Notes: generated by a model from the letters alone, not told the origin. Shown: positions 45,294 to 57,292, counted from the stretch's first letter. The stretch: 64,000 nt of DNA from Lachnospiraceae bacterium (GCA_017622875.1 JAGAQG010000047.1:1-64000), one strand, 5' to 3'. Made by a program: numbers and translations.

Positions 45294-46388
45294 ATGGGGC
45301 GATTTGGAAAAATAGCAGCATTATGTATAGCAGTTCTTTTTGGTCTGTGTTTAAGCAGACGAATGGATGCGTCCAGAATAGCTGTAGTTTTTTTTGCTCC
45401 TAATCTTGCAGATCTTTTGGAATGGGAAACCATGGAACTTCCGATTACCGCTGAAATTGAAGGAACTGTGGTGGAGGCTGGAGGAAACAGATCTTTGCCT
45501 TTGACAGAAACGGAGGCAGAGGAGCTGCGTCAGCAGCTTGCAGAGGAAAACCAGTTATCCTTTGAAACACTTTTAGAAGAAGAGGAGACCAGCCAGGCAG
45601 AGGTCGTGGAAGAGCCTTTCGAAGTTGCCTACACGAAGGAACAGTTGAATGATTATGAGTTTTTGATCAACCGTTTATATAATGTAGATGACAGCACAAA
45701 GGCCACTCCGGAGCAGTTGAATGCAGAGACCCTGCTGCAATATGATTTTCATGTGGATAAAGAGACCGACGAGCCGCAGATCTTAATCTATCACACCCAT
45801 TCTCAGGAAGACTTTGTGGACAGTATTCCGGGAGATGAGAGTACTACCATTGTCGGAATGGGGTCCTATCTGACGACCCTTTTACAGCAGCAGGGATATA
45901 CGGTCCTTCATAACAAAGACGTGTTTGATATGGTGGACGGGGAACTTGACAGAAATAAGGCTTATACAAGGGCAGAGCCTGTGATAGCACAGATTCTTGA
46001 AGAAAATCCCAGTATTCAGATCGTCATTGACCTGCATCGCGATGGGGTTGGAGAAAATGTACATCTGGTGAAAGAGATTGATGGAAAGCAAACTGCGCAG
46101 GTCATGTTCTTTAATGGAATGAGCTATTCTGCAAAGAACGGAGCCATTGATTATCTGCCAAATCCTTACATTGAAAATAATCTGGCGTTGACCATGCAGA
46201 TGAAGCTTGCCAGCGACAGCCTTGTACCGGGCTTTGCAAGAAAAGTATATTTAAAAAGCTTGCGATTTAATCTTCATTTGCATCCGGGAGCAATGTTAAT
46301 TGAGGCGGGAGCACAGACGAATACGGTAGAAGAAATGCGGAATGCAATGGAAGTGCTTGCGCGGGTTCTTGGCGATGTGCTATACTAA
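45294..46388 (+). CDS. spoIIP: Stage II sporulation protein P
   Basis: 364 aa. An N-terminal membrane helix (IAALCIAVLFGLCLS) is followed by an acidic spacer and the amidase/endopeptidase domain: ILIYHTHSQEDF (zinc His), IDLHRDGVGEN and VMFFNGM. SpoIIP cleaves peptidoglycan during engulfment with SpoIID and SpoIIM. The order gpr-spoIIP-lepA-hemW-hrcA is known from Bacillus. It shares the plus strand with gpr, 51 bp apart. Confidence 0.93.
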   Translation: MGRFGKIAALCIAVLFGLCLSRRMDASRIAVVFFAPNLADLLEWETMELPITAEIEGTVVEAGGNRSLPLTETEAEELRQQLAEENQLSFETLLEEEETSQAEVVEEPFEVAYTKEQLNDYEFLINRLYNVDDSTKATPEQLNAETLLQYDFHVDKETDEPQILIYHTHSQEDFVDSIPGDESTTIVGMGSYLTTLLQQQGYTVLHNKDVFDMVDGELDRNKAYTRAEPVIAQILEENPSIQIVIDLHRDGVGENVHLVKEIDGKQTAQVMFFNGMSYSAKNGAIDYLPNPYIENNLALTMQMKLASDSLVPGFARKVYLKSLRFNLHLHPGAMLIEAGAQTNTVEEMRNAMEVLARVLGDVLY

Positions 46389-46537
46389 TGTGCAGTGCCA
46401 GGGTGTGCAGACAGCAGAACTGACTGCTTACAGGCAAGCTCTTACAGATGTACAGACTGATAGGGCGCATACCCGACAACGAGGAAAAACTTTGTTTTTT
46501 CGAGCTGCACTGCGTAAAAAACCGAGGAGGAATTTTC

Positions 46538-48355
46538 GTGTCAAAGATAGATCAGAGTAAAATCAGAAATTTTTGTATTATTGCACATATAGACCATGGA
46601 AAATCCACATTGGCGGACAGACTTATTGAAAAGACAGGTCTGCTTACAAGCCGTGAAATGCAGGAACAGGTTTTAGACAATATGGATCTGGAACGTGAAC
46701 GTGGAATCACAATTAAAGCGCAGACAGTGCGTACGGTATATAAAGCTGAAGACGGAGAAGAATATATCTTTAACTTGATCGATACGCCGGGACATGTGGA
46801 CTTTAACTATGAGGTTTCCAGAGCATTGGCAGCCTGTGATGGAGCGGTTCTGGTAGTAGATGCTGCACAGGGGATTGAGGCACAGACACTTGCCAATGTA
46901 TACCTTGCATTAGATCATGATCTGGACGTAGTTCCGGTCATTAATAAAATTGATTTACCAAGTGCAGAACCACAGCGTGTGATCGACGAAATCGAAGATG
47001 TGATTGGTTTGGAAGCACAGGATGCACCACAGATTTCCGCAAAGACAGGATTAAATATTGAACAGGTACTGGAAGCAATCGTGGAAAAAGTGCCTGCTCC
47101 AGTGGGAGATCCGGAAGCACCCCTTCAGGCGTTGATTTTCGACTCTCTGTACGATTCTTACAAAGGTGTGATCATTTTCTGCCGTATCAAGGAAGGTACT
47201 GTGAAAAAAGGTACACCGATCAAAATGATGGCGACAGGCGCTGCAGCTGATGTTGTAGAAGTTGGATATTTTGGAGCAGGGCAGTTCATTCCATGTGATG
47301 AACTTTCAGCAGGTATGGTAGGCTACATTACTGCCAGCATTAAAAATGTAAAAGACACCCGCGTGGGTGATACCGTAACAAACAGAATGAATCCATGTGC
47401 AGAACCGTTGCCAGGTTACAAAAAGGTACTTCCAATGGTTTACTGTGGTATGTACCCAGCGGATGGCGCAAAATATCCGGATTTACGAGATGCATTAGAA
47501 AAATTACAGCTTAACGATGCTGCTTTACAGTTCGAACCGGAGACATCTTTAGCACTTGGTTTTGGTTTCCGATGCGGTTTTTTAGGACTGCTTCATCTGG
47601 AGATCATTCAGGAACGTTTGGAACGTGAATATAACCTTGATCTTGTAACCACAGCTCCGGGCGTTATTTACCATGTAATGAAAACAAACGGAGAGATGAT
47701 CGAACTTACCAATCCATCCAACTTACCGGATCCATCGGAAATCGAATACATGGAAGAACCGATGGTAAGTGCGGAAATCATGGTGACCACAGAATTTATC
47801 GGTCCGATCATGGAACTCTGCCAGGAAAGACGAGGCGTTTACCTTGGCATGGAATATATGGAAACAACCCGAGCACTTCTTAGATACGAGCTTCCGCTAA
47901 ATGAAATCATTTACGATTTCTTTGATGCATTAAAATCCCGTTCCAAAGGTTATGCATCTTTTGATTATGATTTAAAGGGATATGTACAGGCAGAGCTTGT
48001 AAAATTGGATATTCTTGTAAATAGAGAAGAAGTAGATGCATTATCCTTTATCGTGCATAAGGATTCTGCTTACGAACGCGGCAGAAGAATGTGCGAAAGA
48101 TTAAAAGAAGAGATTCCAAGACATCTGTTTGAAATCCCAATTCAGGCAGCAGTTGGCGGAAAAATCATTGCCAGAGAAACCGTTAAGGCGATGCGTAAGG
48201 ACGTGCTTGCAAAATGCTATGGTGGTGATATCACTCGTAAGAGAAAGCTTCTGGAAAAACAGAAGGAAGGTAAGAAGAGAATGCGTCAGATCGGAAACGT
48301 AGAGATTCCGCAGCAGGCATTTATGAGTGTATTAAAACTGGATGAGAAAAAATAG
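46538..48355 (+). CDS. lepA: Elongation factor 4 (GTG start)
   Basis: 605 aa from GTG 46538, 7 nt after GAGGAGG. The frame open from 46448 has no site. GTPase motifs are [14 protein letters not shown] (G1), the RGITIKAQ switch, DTPGHVD (G3) and NKIDLP (G4). The LepA-specific C-terminal domain ends [20 protein letters not shown] and [13 protein letters not shown]4 back-translocates or remodels stalled ribosomes. It is first of the lepA-hemW-hrcA group. Confidence 0.97.
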   Translation: MSKIDQSKIRNFCIIAHIDHGKSTLADRLIEKTGLLTSREMQEQVLDNMDLERERGITIKAQTVRTVYKAEDGEEYIFNLIDTPGHVDFNYEVSRALAACDGAVLVVDAAQGIEAQTLANVYLALDHDLDVVPVINKIDLPSAEPQRVIDEIEDVIGLEAQDAPQISAKTGLNIEQVLEAIVEKVPAPVGDPEAPLQALIFDSLYDSYKGVIIFCRIKEGTVKKGTPIKMMATGAAADVVEVGYFGAGQFIPCDELSAGMVGYITASIKNVKDTRVGDTVTNRMNPCAEPLPGYKKVLPMVYCGMYPADGAKYPDLRDALEKLQLNDAALQFEPETSLALGFGFRCGFLGLLHLEIIQERLEREYNLDLVTTAPGVIYHVMKTNGEMIELTNPSNLPDPSEIEYMEEPMVSAEIMVTTEFIGPIMELCQERRGVYLGMEYMETTRALLRYELPLNEIIYDFFDALKSRSKGYASFDYDLKGYVQAELVKLDILVNREEVDALSFIVHKDSAYERGRRMCERLKEEIPRHLFEIPIQAAVGGKIIARETVKAMRKDVLAKCYGGDITRKRKLLEKQKEGKKRMRQIGNVEIPQQAFMSVLKLDEKK

Positions 48356-48410
48356 GAAATAGGGTGCCCTCTCAAGTCACCCTATATGATTTGTAACTCT
48401 ATGTACAAAG

Positions 48411-48440
48411 AAAGAGCCTGGCATGATGCTGGGCTCTTTT
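48411..48440. terminator. Terminator between lepA and the VanY-type gene
   Basis: 13-bp stem AAAGAGCCTGGCA / TGCTGGGCTCTTT with two G-U pairs, a TGA loop and a T-rich plus flank. The A-rich left flank would serve the minus-strand gene too. Confidence 0.75.
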
Positions 48441-48441
48441 A

Positions 48442-49278
48442 CTATTCTGTGTAATAGTCTGATAGATATTCTTCTAAAGTGATTCCTTTTTCCATGATGA
48501 CTTTAGCAGCTTCCTCTCCAACGTAGCGGAAGTGCCATGGTTCATAAATGATTCCTGTAATATCAGTCTTACCATTTGGATATCGGACAATAAAACCGTA
48601 CTCGTCACAATGTTCATACAGCCATTTGTAGGCATCGGTGTTTTCCTGAGATTCATCCAGTTTTACATGGCGGGCATCTACTAAATCCAGTGCCAGTCCA
48701 AGCTGATGTTCGGAGGTGCCCGGATACGCAACAACTGTGGCCGCTTCTTCTCGGGCCTTAGCTACAGAGTAGCCATTTTCCTGTTGCAGACGCTGTACCT
48801 TGTTTTCATAAAGCTCTGTCTGATACTCGTAATCCCTGTAGGCAGAAAGTGCAATGATGCGGACATTGTCATTTGTCCTTGCGTCTGAGATCATCTTTTT
48901 TGCTGCTTCCACGATGCGGCTGTCTGCCACATAACCATTATCTACATCGGCAAGACTTTCCGGTTCAAAATCTGCTGCTAAAGCATACTCAAAATTGACC
49001 AGCTGCAGGTTCCATGGAAGCTCAGCATTGTTGATCGCTGCTTTGGATGAGGATTCTTTAATATTTGTTTCTGTTTCTAACGTTTCAGCAGAGGATTCCA
49101 TAACGAAATTTACAGGCTGGGTTCTTTTTAATCCTACGAAAAGGCCTGCAAGGAATCCAAAAACAAAGGTGATCACCAATAAAATAATAATCTTTTGCTG
49201 TTGCTTTGCGTGTTTTGATTTATGAGATTTTTTATTTGAAGTTCTGCGGGTGTTTCGAGAACTTTTTGATTGTTCCAT
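48442..49278 (-). CDS. D-alanyl-D-alanine carboxypeptidase, VanY/M15B type, membrane-anchored
   Basis: 278 aa from MEQSKSSRNTRR; AAGGAG precedes it, whereas the frame open to 49350 lacks a site. A basic cytoplasmic head of about 30 residues and one anchor helix (IIILLVITFVFGFLAGLFVGL, trimmed: LLVITFVFGFLAGLFVGL) come first. The M15B zinc site follows as SEHQLGLALD and EPWHFRYVG. It removes the terminal D-Ala of peptidoglycan stems. It is on the opposite strand between lepA and hemW. There is no sign of a vancomycin cassette. Confidence 0.92.
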   Translation of the reverse strand: MEQSKSSRNTRRTSNKKSHKSKHAKQQQKIIILLVITFVFGFLAGLFVGLKRTQPVNFVMESSAETLETETNIKESSSKAAINNAELPWNLQLVNFEYALAADFEPESLADVDNGYVADSRIVEAAKKMISDARTNDNVRIIALSAYRDYEYQTELYENKVQRLQQENGYSVAKAREEAATVVAYPGTSEHQLGLALDLVDARHVKLDESQENTDAYKWLYEHCDEYGFIVRYPNGKTDITGIIYEPWHFRYVGEEAAKVIMEKGITLEEYLSDYYTE

Positions 49279-49407
49279 AAAGAGTTTCTCCTTTGTGACT
49301 GACAAAATCTGTCGGTTTTTAGTGTAGCAGATTTTTGATATGAAATCCATGCGAATTATGCTAAAATCAAAATATTAAGAAAAAGATAAGAATTTGGGAG
49401 AAGCAAT

Positions 49408-50511
49408 TTGAAAAACTCTTTGGGAATTTATATTCACATTCCATTCTGTGTAAGAAAGTGCAGATATTGTGATTTTTTATCTGGTTCTGCGGGGAAGGAT
49501 GTTCAAGAAAAATATGTTGAAATGCTATTGAGAGAAATGGAGCAGTATTCAGAAATTCTAAAGGAAAGCCATACGGAGACGGTCTTTTTTGGGGGAGGAA
49601 CTCCAAGTATTTTGCCGGGAGAAGAGCTTGTTCGAATCATGGAAAAACTGTATGAGCTTGGAAATGTTTCGCAAACTGCGGAAATCTCTATCGAAGCAAA
49701 TCCGGGGACTGTAACAGAAGAAAAGTTGCGGCTTTGGAAAAAGGCAGGGATCAACCGAGTCAGTTTTGGACTGCAGTCTGCGGATAATGAGGAATTAAAG
49801 CGGCTTGGCAGGATCCATACATGGGAAGAATTTGAGGAAAATTATCATCTTGCCAGAAAATGTGGATTTTCCAATATCAATGTGGATTTAATGTCTGCGT
49901 TGCCGGGACAGCGTGTGGATACCTGGCGAAAAACAATGGAGAAAGTTACCGTACTGAAACCAGAACATATCTCTGCGTACAGCCTGATCATAGAAGAGGG
50001 GACGCCATTTTACGATGCCTATGCTACACACCCGGAACTGCTTCCAGCAGAGGAAGAGGAACGTGAAATGTATTATGAAACGAAAACATTTCTTGCGTCC
50101 AAAGGCTATGAGCGCTATGAAATCTCAAATTATGCAAAACCGGGCTTTGAATGCAGGCACAATCTGTCTTACTGGGAACGTGTAGATTACCTTGGTCTTG
50201 GACTTGGAGCGGCATCGCTGCTTGGAAATGAAAGAAAAAGTAATCAGACGGATCTTTCGGAATATCTCAAAGGTAATTTTGAAGGTGAAAGAGAGCTTCT
50301 TAGTGATACTGGTGCCATGGAAGAATATTTCTTTCTGGGACTTCGGAAAATGAAAGGCGTGGACTGGACACCATATCAGGCGCAGTATGTAGAAACAGTA
50401 GAAAAATTGGTCAAAGAAGGACTGTTGGAAAGAGCAGGAAATTATATTCGCCTGACAGAGCTTGGGATTGATGTCAGCAACTATGTGTTGGCGGAATTTC
50501 TGGTAGAGTAA
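49408..50511 (+). CDS. hemW: Heme chaperone HemW (TTG start)
   Basis: 367 aa from TTG 49408, preceded by GGGAG. The radical SAM site is Cys14-x3-Cys18-x2-Cys21 in IPFCVRKCRYCDF. FGGGTPS and ANPG segments and a C-terminal HemN-like domain follow. HemW proteins bind heme and deliver it to respiratory proteins and lack coproporphyrinogen oxidase activity. The lepA-hemW-hrcA neighbourhood supports this assignment over HemN. Confidence 0.93.
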   Translation: MKNSLGIYIHIPFCVRKCRYCDFLSGSAGKDVQEKYVEMLLREMEQYSEILKESHTETVFFGGGTPSILPGEELVRIMEKLYELGNVSQTAEISIEANPGTVTEEKLRLWKKAGINRVSFGLQSADNEELKRLGRIHTWEEFEENYHLARKCGFSNINVDLMSALPGQRVDTWRKTMEKVTVLKPEHISAYSLIIEEGTPFYDAYATHPELLPAEEEEREMYYETKTFLASKGYERYEISNYAKPGFECRHNLSYWERVDYLGLGLGAASLLGNERKSNQTDLSEYLKGNFEGERELLSDTGAMEEYFFLGLRKMKGVDWTPYQAQYVETVEKLVKEGLLERAGNYIRLTELGIDVSNYVLAEFLVE

Positions 50512-50587
50512 AATGTGACTTTCTCACAGTGCGCTTTTGTAAAATATGGCAAAATAAAAACATAAGAGATTTAGATGGAGAAAATAG

Positions 50588-51499
50588 ATGAACTTAGACT
50601 TTTTAAAACAGCAAAATGTAAGTGAAAGCTTAATAAAAGATGTAGATAACTTTAGAAAACAGTTTCCGCTGGATGAGAATATGAAAAGGCGAGTTCCAAA
50701 TCCACCGATTCCATTCTACGGAAAAGAGATTTTGGAAATGTCCATTGCGGCATTGTTAAAAGGGGAAAATCTGCTCCTTTCCGGCGGAAAAGCTACAGGA
50801 AAGAATATTCTGGCGGAGAATCTGGCATATATTTTTGGAAGACCTTCTTATAATATTTCCTTCCATGTAAATGTGGACAGTGCAGCACTAGTGGGAACAG
50901 ATACATTCATTGACAATGAAGTGCGTCTGCGCAAAGGTATGGTAACACTCTGTGCAGAAAATGGCGGATTGGGTGTGTTTGATGAAATTAATATGGCGAA
51001 AAATGATGCGGTATCTGTACTTCATGCAGCCTTAGATTACCGTGGAATCATTGATATTCCGGGCTATGATAGAATCGAGCTTCATCCGGCGACCAGATTT
51101 ATCGGAACTATGAACTATGGTTATGCAGGAACGAAGGAGTTAAATGAAGCCCTTGTTTCACGTTTTATGGTCATCAATATGCCGAAACAGGATGAAGAAA
51201 CTGTAAAACTGATCTTGAAGACCTATTTCCCGGAAGCGAAGGAAAAGGCATTGGACCAGTTTACCGGACTTTTTATGGACTTGCAGTTAAAAGCAGAGCA
51301 CAGTGAAATTTCGACAAAATCTGTAGACATCCGCGGTATGATTGGAGCATTAAAAACTATTCAGACTGGTTTGAAGCCAACATCCGCAGTTAACATGGGC
51401 ATTACCAATAAAAGCTTTGATATTTTTGAACGGGAAATCGTGGAAGATATCGTAATGACAAGAATTCCGGAAGACTGGACAAGAGACGACGTATTTTAA
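50588..51499 (+). CDS. MoxR-type AAA+ ATPase with atypical P-loop
   Basis: 303 aa. The Walker A region reads SGGKATGKN (residues 65-73): Asn73 replaces the usual Ser/Thr that helps hold magnesium. Walker B is VFDEIN (Asp132, Glu133). GTMNYGYAGTKELNEALVSR gives sensor 1 and the arginine finger. MoxR ATPases work with VWA-domain proteins as metal-insertion or remodelling chaperones. A VWA protein gene follows after 25 nt. It sits between hemW and hrcA. GGAGAAAATAG precedes ATG. Confidence 0.9.
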   Translation: MNLDFLKQQNVSESLIKDVDNFRKQFPLDENMKRRVPNPPIPFYGKEILEMSIAALLKGENLLLSGGKATGKNILAENLAYIFGRPSYNISFHVNVDSAALVGTDTFIDNEVRLRKGMVTLCAENGGLGVFDEINMAKNDAVSVLHAALDYRGIIDIPGYDRIELHPATRFIGTMNYGYAGTKELNEALVSRFMVINMPKQDEETVKLILKTYFPEAKEKALDQFTGLFMDLQLKAEHSEISTKSVDIRGMIGALKTIQTGLKPTSAVNMGITNKSFDIFEREIVEDIVMTRIPEDWTRDDVF

Positions 51500-51524
51500 A
51501 TAAGGAGAAATACGAAAAGCGAGT

Positions 51525-53273
51525 ATGGAAGAAACAAGAGATTTGTTTGAAATTGAAAATCGAATGAAGAATCTGCTATGGACGGTCAGCGGTGATTATA
51601 CATTGGATGCAAAGCTGAATGTGGAGGCATTTATCCATTCGAAATACAGTGCTCTTTACGATGCGATTAAGCAGGGAGCTATGCATAAGTATTTTTCCAT
51701 GGATGATTACAGCATGTATCTGATCAAGAAGCTGTACTATGGCGCTGATGAAACAGGACTGATGCGTGTTTCCAGCCTGTGCATTGATATGGCCTGTGCG
51801 GAAAAGATCAGCGCAGAGCGTCAGGGCGTAAAAAATATCAGAAAGCGTGCTTATGAGGAAATTCTGGATAAGGATTTTGCAAATATGCAGTCAGATGGGA
51901 AATTAGGAAAGCTCCGTTTTTCCATGCTGCGTCAGGAACTGGACCCTGCTTACCGTGCAGAAACTAAGGTTCAGGAATCTTTAGATAAATTACAGAGCCT
52001 GAAAAAGACCAATGACACCATGGATATCATTCGCGTGGTGGATGAACTGTACAATACCTGCATTGATCCGACTTTTGAAAAAAGCCATGGAAATCTGGAA
52101 AAGATTCTGGCAGTGACCATGGAAGATCTGCAGGAGTTCAACTGGCAGGATTTTCTGACGGAAGATATGTACGAAAATATGCTGGAACAGATGCAGAATC
52201 AGGTCGCAGAAAACATGACAGAGCTTTCCGAAGATAATAAGGAAAAGAAACGAAGCGGCGCAGGACGTATCGTTTTAAATGAAGAAGCGCTTGAAAAAAT
52301 GCATTCCTATATTGAATGGAATTATGGGAAAAGTTATCTGACAGAGTTAGAGCAAAAACAGATCAATCATCAGCTTTGCTATGGAACTCATAAGGGCTGT
52401 ACCATTTATATGACCGAAGGGATTTTGAAAAATCCAGTGGCAGTCAATAATACCTATGTGCTGGTTCAGCGTTCAAAGGAAATCAACTTAAGCACCTATC
52501 GTCAGCATGCAAATGTGACAAAACGTAACATTGAAATTTTAGAAGCGACCTTAAACCGCGCGCTGCGTGCCCGAAGTGAAAAGGAATATGTGCCGGCACA
52601 GTATGGAGTGCTGCGGCCTGAACGATTGTGGAAAATTGGAAGAACGAAAGAGTATCAGGTGTTTGATAAGGAAACAAAGAAGCAGAACGAAGATTTTGTT
52701 GTGGAGCTTCTGATTGATGCATCCGGTTCCCAGCAGAAGCGGCAGAACTATGTGGCGCTGCAAAGCTTTGTGGTATCCAGAGCGCTATCAAAGGTCGGAA
52801 TACCTCATCGGGCCATGAGCTTTTGTACGTTTTGGGATTATACGATTCTGCATCGATTTAGAGACTATGAGGACAAAGCGGATGCAGATATGAACTTGTT
52901 CGAATTTCGAGGATCGTCCAATAACCGGGATGGTCTGGCAATCCGAATGGCTGCAGAGAGTCTGATGAAGAGGGAAGAACCAAACAAGGTATTGATCGTT
53001 TTGAGCGATGGCAGACCAAATGACCAGAATGTAAACAGGCCAAACGCACCGGATGAACCGCTCTATACAGGAGATTATGCGGTAAAAGATACTGCTGTGG
53101 AGGTACGCCGGGCGAGAGGCCTTGGAATCGCTGTGCTGGGTGTATTTATGGGAGAGGAACAGGATCTGGCCGCAGAACGAAAAATCTTCGGCAAGGACTT
53201 TGCCTATATTAAAAACATTGCAAACTTTTCCAACGTGGTAGGAACCTACCTTAGAAAACAATTGGAGGAATAG
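51525..53273 (+). CDS. VWA-domain protein (CobT/NorD-like), MoxR partner
   Basis: 582 aa. The first 390 residues are mostly helical with no known catalytic motif. The C-terminal von Willebrand A domain has the metal site DASGS (Asp398, Ser400, Ser402) and LIVLSDGRPND. The architecture recalls NorD and CobT, chaperones that pair with MoxR-type ATPases. The substrate is unknown. It follows the ATPase gene and is 8 nt before a small gene. No oxidoreductase, nor or cob gene is nearby to suggest a client. Confidence 0.85.
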   Translation: MEETRDLFEIENRMKNLLWTVSGDYTLDAKLNVEAFIHSKYSALYDAIKQGAMHKYFSMDDYSMYLIKKLYYGADETGLMRVSSLCIDMACAEKISAERQGVKNIRKRAYEEILDKDFANMQSDGKLGKLRFSMLRQELDPAYRAETKVQESLDKLQSLKKTNDTMDIIRVVDELYNTCIDPTFEKSHGNLEKILAVTMEDLQEFNWQDFLTEDMYENMLEQMQNQVAENMTELSEDNKEKKRSGAGRIVLNEEALEKMHSYIEWNYGKSYLTELEQKQINHQLCYGTHKGCTIYMTEGILKNPVAVNNTYVLVQRSKEINLSTYRQHANVTKRNIEILEATLNRALRARSEKEYVPAQYGVLRPERLWKIGRTKEYQVFDKETKKQNEDFVVELLIDASGSQQKRQNYVALQSFVVSRALSKVGIPHRAMSFCTFWDYTILHRFRDYEDKADADMNLFEFRGSSNNRDGLAIRMAAESLMKREEPNKVLIVLSDGRPNDQNVNRPNAPDEPLYTGDYAVKDTAVEVRRARGLGIAVLGVFMGEEQDLAAERKIFGKDFAYIKNIANFSNVVGTYLRKQLEE

Positions 53274-53281
53274 GAGGAACC

Positions 53282-53515
53282 ATGAAAGAATACGAAGTTG
53301 TACACGAAATCCTAAACGAATGTGCCAGAAATCAGATGCGAGATATATTTATAGAAGAAATTGAAATTCCGGAAGGAGCCTTTGAGGAATATATCCGCAG
53401 AAAACACAAAGATAAAGAAATCGAAATGCGCCGTGAAGATTTGGCTGATGGCAATGTAAGATACTTTGTACAGACGTCGGGTATTGAACAGATCTATTCA
53501 TTTACAGAAATTTAA
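53282..53515 (+). CDS. Small conserved-looking protein of the MoxR-VWA cassette
   Basis: 77 aa, acidic and charged, without Cys clusters or membrane segments (MKEYEVVHEILNECARNQMR at the N terminus). AGGAGG lies 4 nt before ATG and the gene begins 8 nt after the VWA stop, so it is translated with the cassette. No family is recognised. It might be a regulator or client adaptor of the ATPase pair. Confidence 0.7.
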   Translation: MKEYEVVHEILNECARNQMRDIFIEEIEIPEGAFEEYIRRKHKDKEIEMRREDLADGNVRYFVQTSGIEQIYSFTEI

Positions 53516-53534
53516 ATCAGAAATATTGTAAGAG

Positions 53535-53560
53535 AAGCCAGGGCAGTCCTGGCTTTTTCT
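53535..53560 (+). terminator. Terminator of the MoxR-VWA cassette
   Basis: Perfect 8-bp stem AAGCCAGG / CCTGGCTT with a 5-nt loop, followed by TTTC. It separates the cassette from the hrcA operon. Confidence 0.85.
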
Positions 53561-53599
53561 TATACAACTCTTAAGATTCTAAAAAAAATATAAACTTAC

Positions 53600-53628
53600 T
53601 TGACAATAAAGGGTGCGGGTGCTATCTT
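53600..53628 (+). promoter_or_regulatory. Promoter of hrcA-grpE-dnaK-dnaJ
   Basis: TTGACA (53600-53605), a 17-bp spacer, then TATCTT (53623-53628), immediately before the CIRCE site. Confidence 0.8.
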
Positions 53629-53639
53629 AAATACAGATG

Positions 53640-53666
53640 TTAGCACTCCAACAAAATGAGTGCTAA
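53640..53666. promoter_or_regulatory. CIRCE operator of the hrcA operon
   Basis: A perfect TTAGCACTC-N9-GAGTGCTAA repeat, placed downstream of the -10 box so that bound HrcA blocks transcription start. It matches both arms of the htpG site at 20108. Confidence 0.97.
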
Positions 53667-53703
53667 CAATAGAAAAGAAAAACAACGAAGGGGAGGCGAA
53701 CAG

Positions 53704-54735
53704 ATGCAGTTGGATGAAAGAAAAATGAAAATTTTAAAAGCAATCATCCGCAACTATTTAGAAACAGGCGAGCCGGTAGGTTCACGAACCATTTCCAAAT
53801 ATACAGATTTGAAGCTTAGTTCGGCGACCATTCGAAATGAAATGGCTGATCTGGAAGAGATGGGATATATCTTACAGCCCCACACTTCCGCCGGAAGAAT
53901 TCCTTCCGATAAAGGCTATCGCCTTTACGTAGACCAGCTGATGCAGGAAAAGGATGAGGAAATCCGCGAAGTTAAAGAAATGATGATCGAGCGGACCGAC
54001 AAAATGGAACAGGCGTTAAAGCAGGTGGTAAAAGTTCTTGCAAGCAACACTAATTACGCTACCATGATTTCCGCACCGAAGATTCACCGCAAAAAAGTGA
54101 AATTCCTGCAGTTATCCAAAGTTGATGAAAGCCAGGTGCTTGCGGTTATCGTAATCGAAGGCAATATGGTTCGAAATAAACTGCTGAATTTGAATGAGCC
54201 AATCGATGATGAGACAATCTTAAAACTTAATCTCTTGCTTAATACCATGTTAAACGGTCTCAGCATTGAAGAGATTAATCTTCAGATGATCACAAATTTA
54301 AAGATGCAGGCCGGAACCCATGGAGAACTGGTAGGAGAGATCATCGATGCAGTAGCAGAAGCCATTCATTCAAAACCGGAAACAGAAATCTACACAAGTG
54401 GTACAACGAACATTTTCAAATATCCGGAATTGGCAGACAAGGGGAAGGCAAGTGAGTTAATCAGTACCCTGGAAGAAAAACAGGAGCTGACAGGACTTGT
54501 GAATGAAACACTGGAACACAGTGAAAATAGAGGAATTCAGGTTTACATCGGGCAGGAAACACCGATTCAGACAATGAAAGACTGCAGCGTTGTTACTGCA
54601 ACCTATGAATTAGGTGAAGGTCTTCAGAGCACGATAGGTATTATCGGACCGAAGCGTATGGATTATGAACATGTACTTCGAACGCTGAACCAACTGATGG
54701 ACCAGCTGGATGAAATCTATAAAAAGAATGAATAG
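53704..54735 (+). CDS. hrcA: Heat-inducible transcription repressor HrcA
   Basis: 343 aa from ATG 53704 behind GGGGAGG. The frame is open to 53656 inside the CIRCE arm, which is not a plausible start. The N-terminal winged helix contains GEPVGSRTISKYT and SSATIRNEMADLEEMGY; PHTSAGRIPSDKGYR follows. HrcA binds CIRCE and needs GroE for activity in Bacillus. It autoregulates this operon and probably controls htpG too. Confidence 0.97.
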   Translation: MQLDERKMKILKAIIRNYLETGEPVGSRTISKYTDLKLSSATIRNEMADLEEMGYILQPHTSAGRIPSDKGYRLYVDQLMQEKDEEIREVKEMMIERTDKMEQALKQVVKVLASNTNYATMISAPKIHRKKVKFLQLSKVDESQVLAVIVIEGNMVRNKLLNLNEPIDDETILKLNLLLNTMLNGLSIEEINLQMITNLKMQAGTHGELVGEIIDAVAEAIHSKPETEIYTSGTTNIFKYPELADKGKASELISTLEEKQELTGLVNETLEHSENRGIQVYIGQETPIQTMKDCSVVTATYELGEGLQSTIGIIGPKRMDYEHVLRTLNQLMDQLDEIYKKNE

Positions 54736-54752
54736 AAAGGCGAGCGAATCCC

Positions 54753-55391
54753 GTGGAAAACAATCAGGAACTTGAAAAAGAATTAGAAGAAGCTGTAGAA
54801 GAAACAGTGGAAGCTGAAGAAGTTACAGAAGAAGTTTCCGAGACAGAGGAAACAGTGGAAGAAGCTGTAGAAGAAACAGCAGAAACGACTGAAGAAACTG
54901 TTGAAGAATCTACTGAGAAAAAAGGCTTCTTTGGGAAGAAAAAAGATAAGAAAGATAAAAAAGACCAGAAAATCGAAGAACTGGAAGATAAAGTAAAACG
55001 CCAGCTGGCAGAATTTGAAAACTTCCGTAACCGTACAGAAAAGGAAAAATCCAGAATGTATGAGTTCGGTGCCAGAGATGTCATTGAAAAAATGCTTCCG
55101 GTAGTAGATAACTTTGAAAGAGGTCTGGCATCCATCCCTGAGGAAGAAAAGGGAGGTCCGGTAGCAAGCGGTATGGAAATGATCTACAAACAGATGATGA
55201 CCACACTGGAAGGACTTGGTGTGACACCAATCGATGCATTAAATAAACCATTCGATCCAAACTTCCACAATGCAGTGATGCATGTAGAAGATGAAGAGGT
55301 CGAAGAAAGCACAGTTGTAGAAGAATTCCAGAAAGGATACATCTACAAAGAACATGTAATCAGATATAGCATGGTAAAGGTAGCTAACTAA
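54753..55391 (+). CDS. grpE: Nucleotide exchange factor GrpE (GTG start)
   Basis: 212 aa from GTG 54753; a weak AAGG lies upstream. Residues 1-48 are an acidic, Glu/Thr/Val-repetitive tail, then a basic patch, then the GrpE coiled coil and C-terminal head (KMLPVVDNFERGL, then HNAVMHVEDEE). It releases ADP from DnaK. It lies 17 nt after hrcA. Confidence 0.95.
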   Translation: MENNQELEKELEEAVEETVEAEEVTEEVSETEETVEEAVEETAETTEETVEESTEKKGFFGKKKDKKDKKDQKIEELEDKVKRQLAEFENFRNRTEKEKSRMYEFGARDVIEKMLPVVDNFERGLASIPEEEKGGPVASGMEMIYKQMMTTLEGLGVTPIDALNKPFDPNFHNAVMHVEDEEVEESTVVEEFQKGYIYKEHVIRYSMVKVAN

Positions 55392-55414
55392 ACAAACATT
55401 TATATAGTATATAG

Positions 55415-57292
<1,878 letters not shown>

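Noticed and set aside
48442..49278. Vancomycin-resistance locus
   Set aside because: Only a VanY-type peptidase is present, without vanHAX or vanRS; such enzymes are common in cell-wall turnover.
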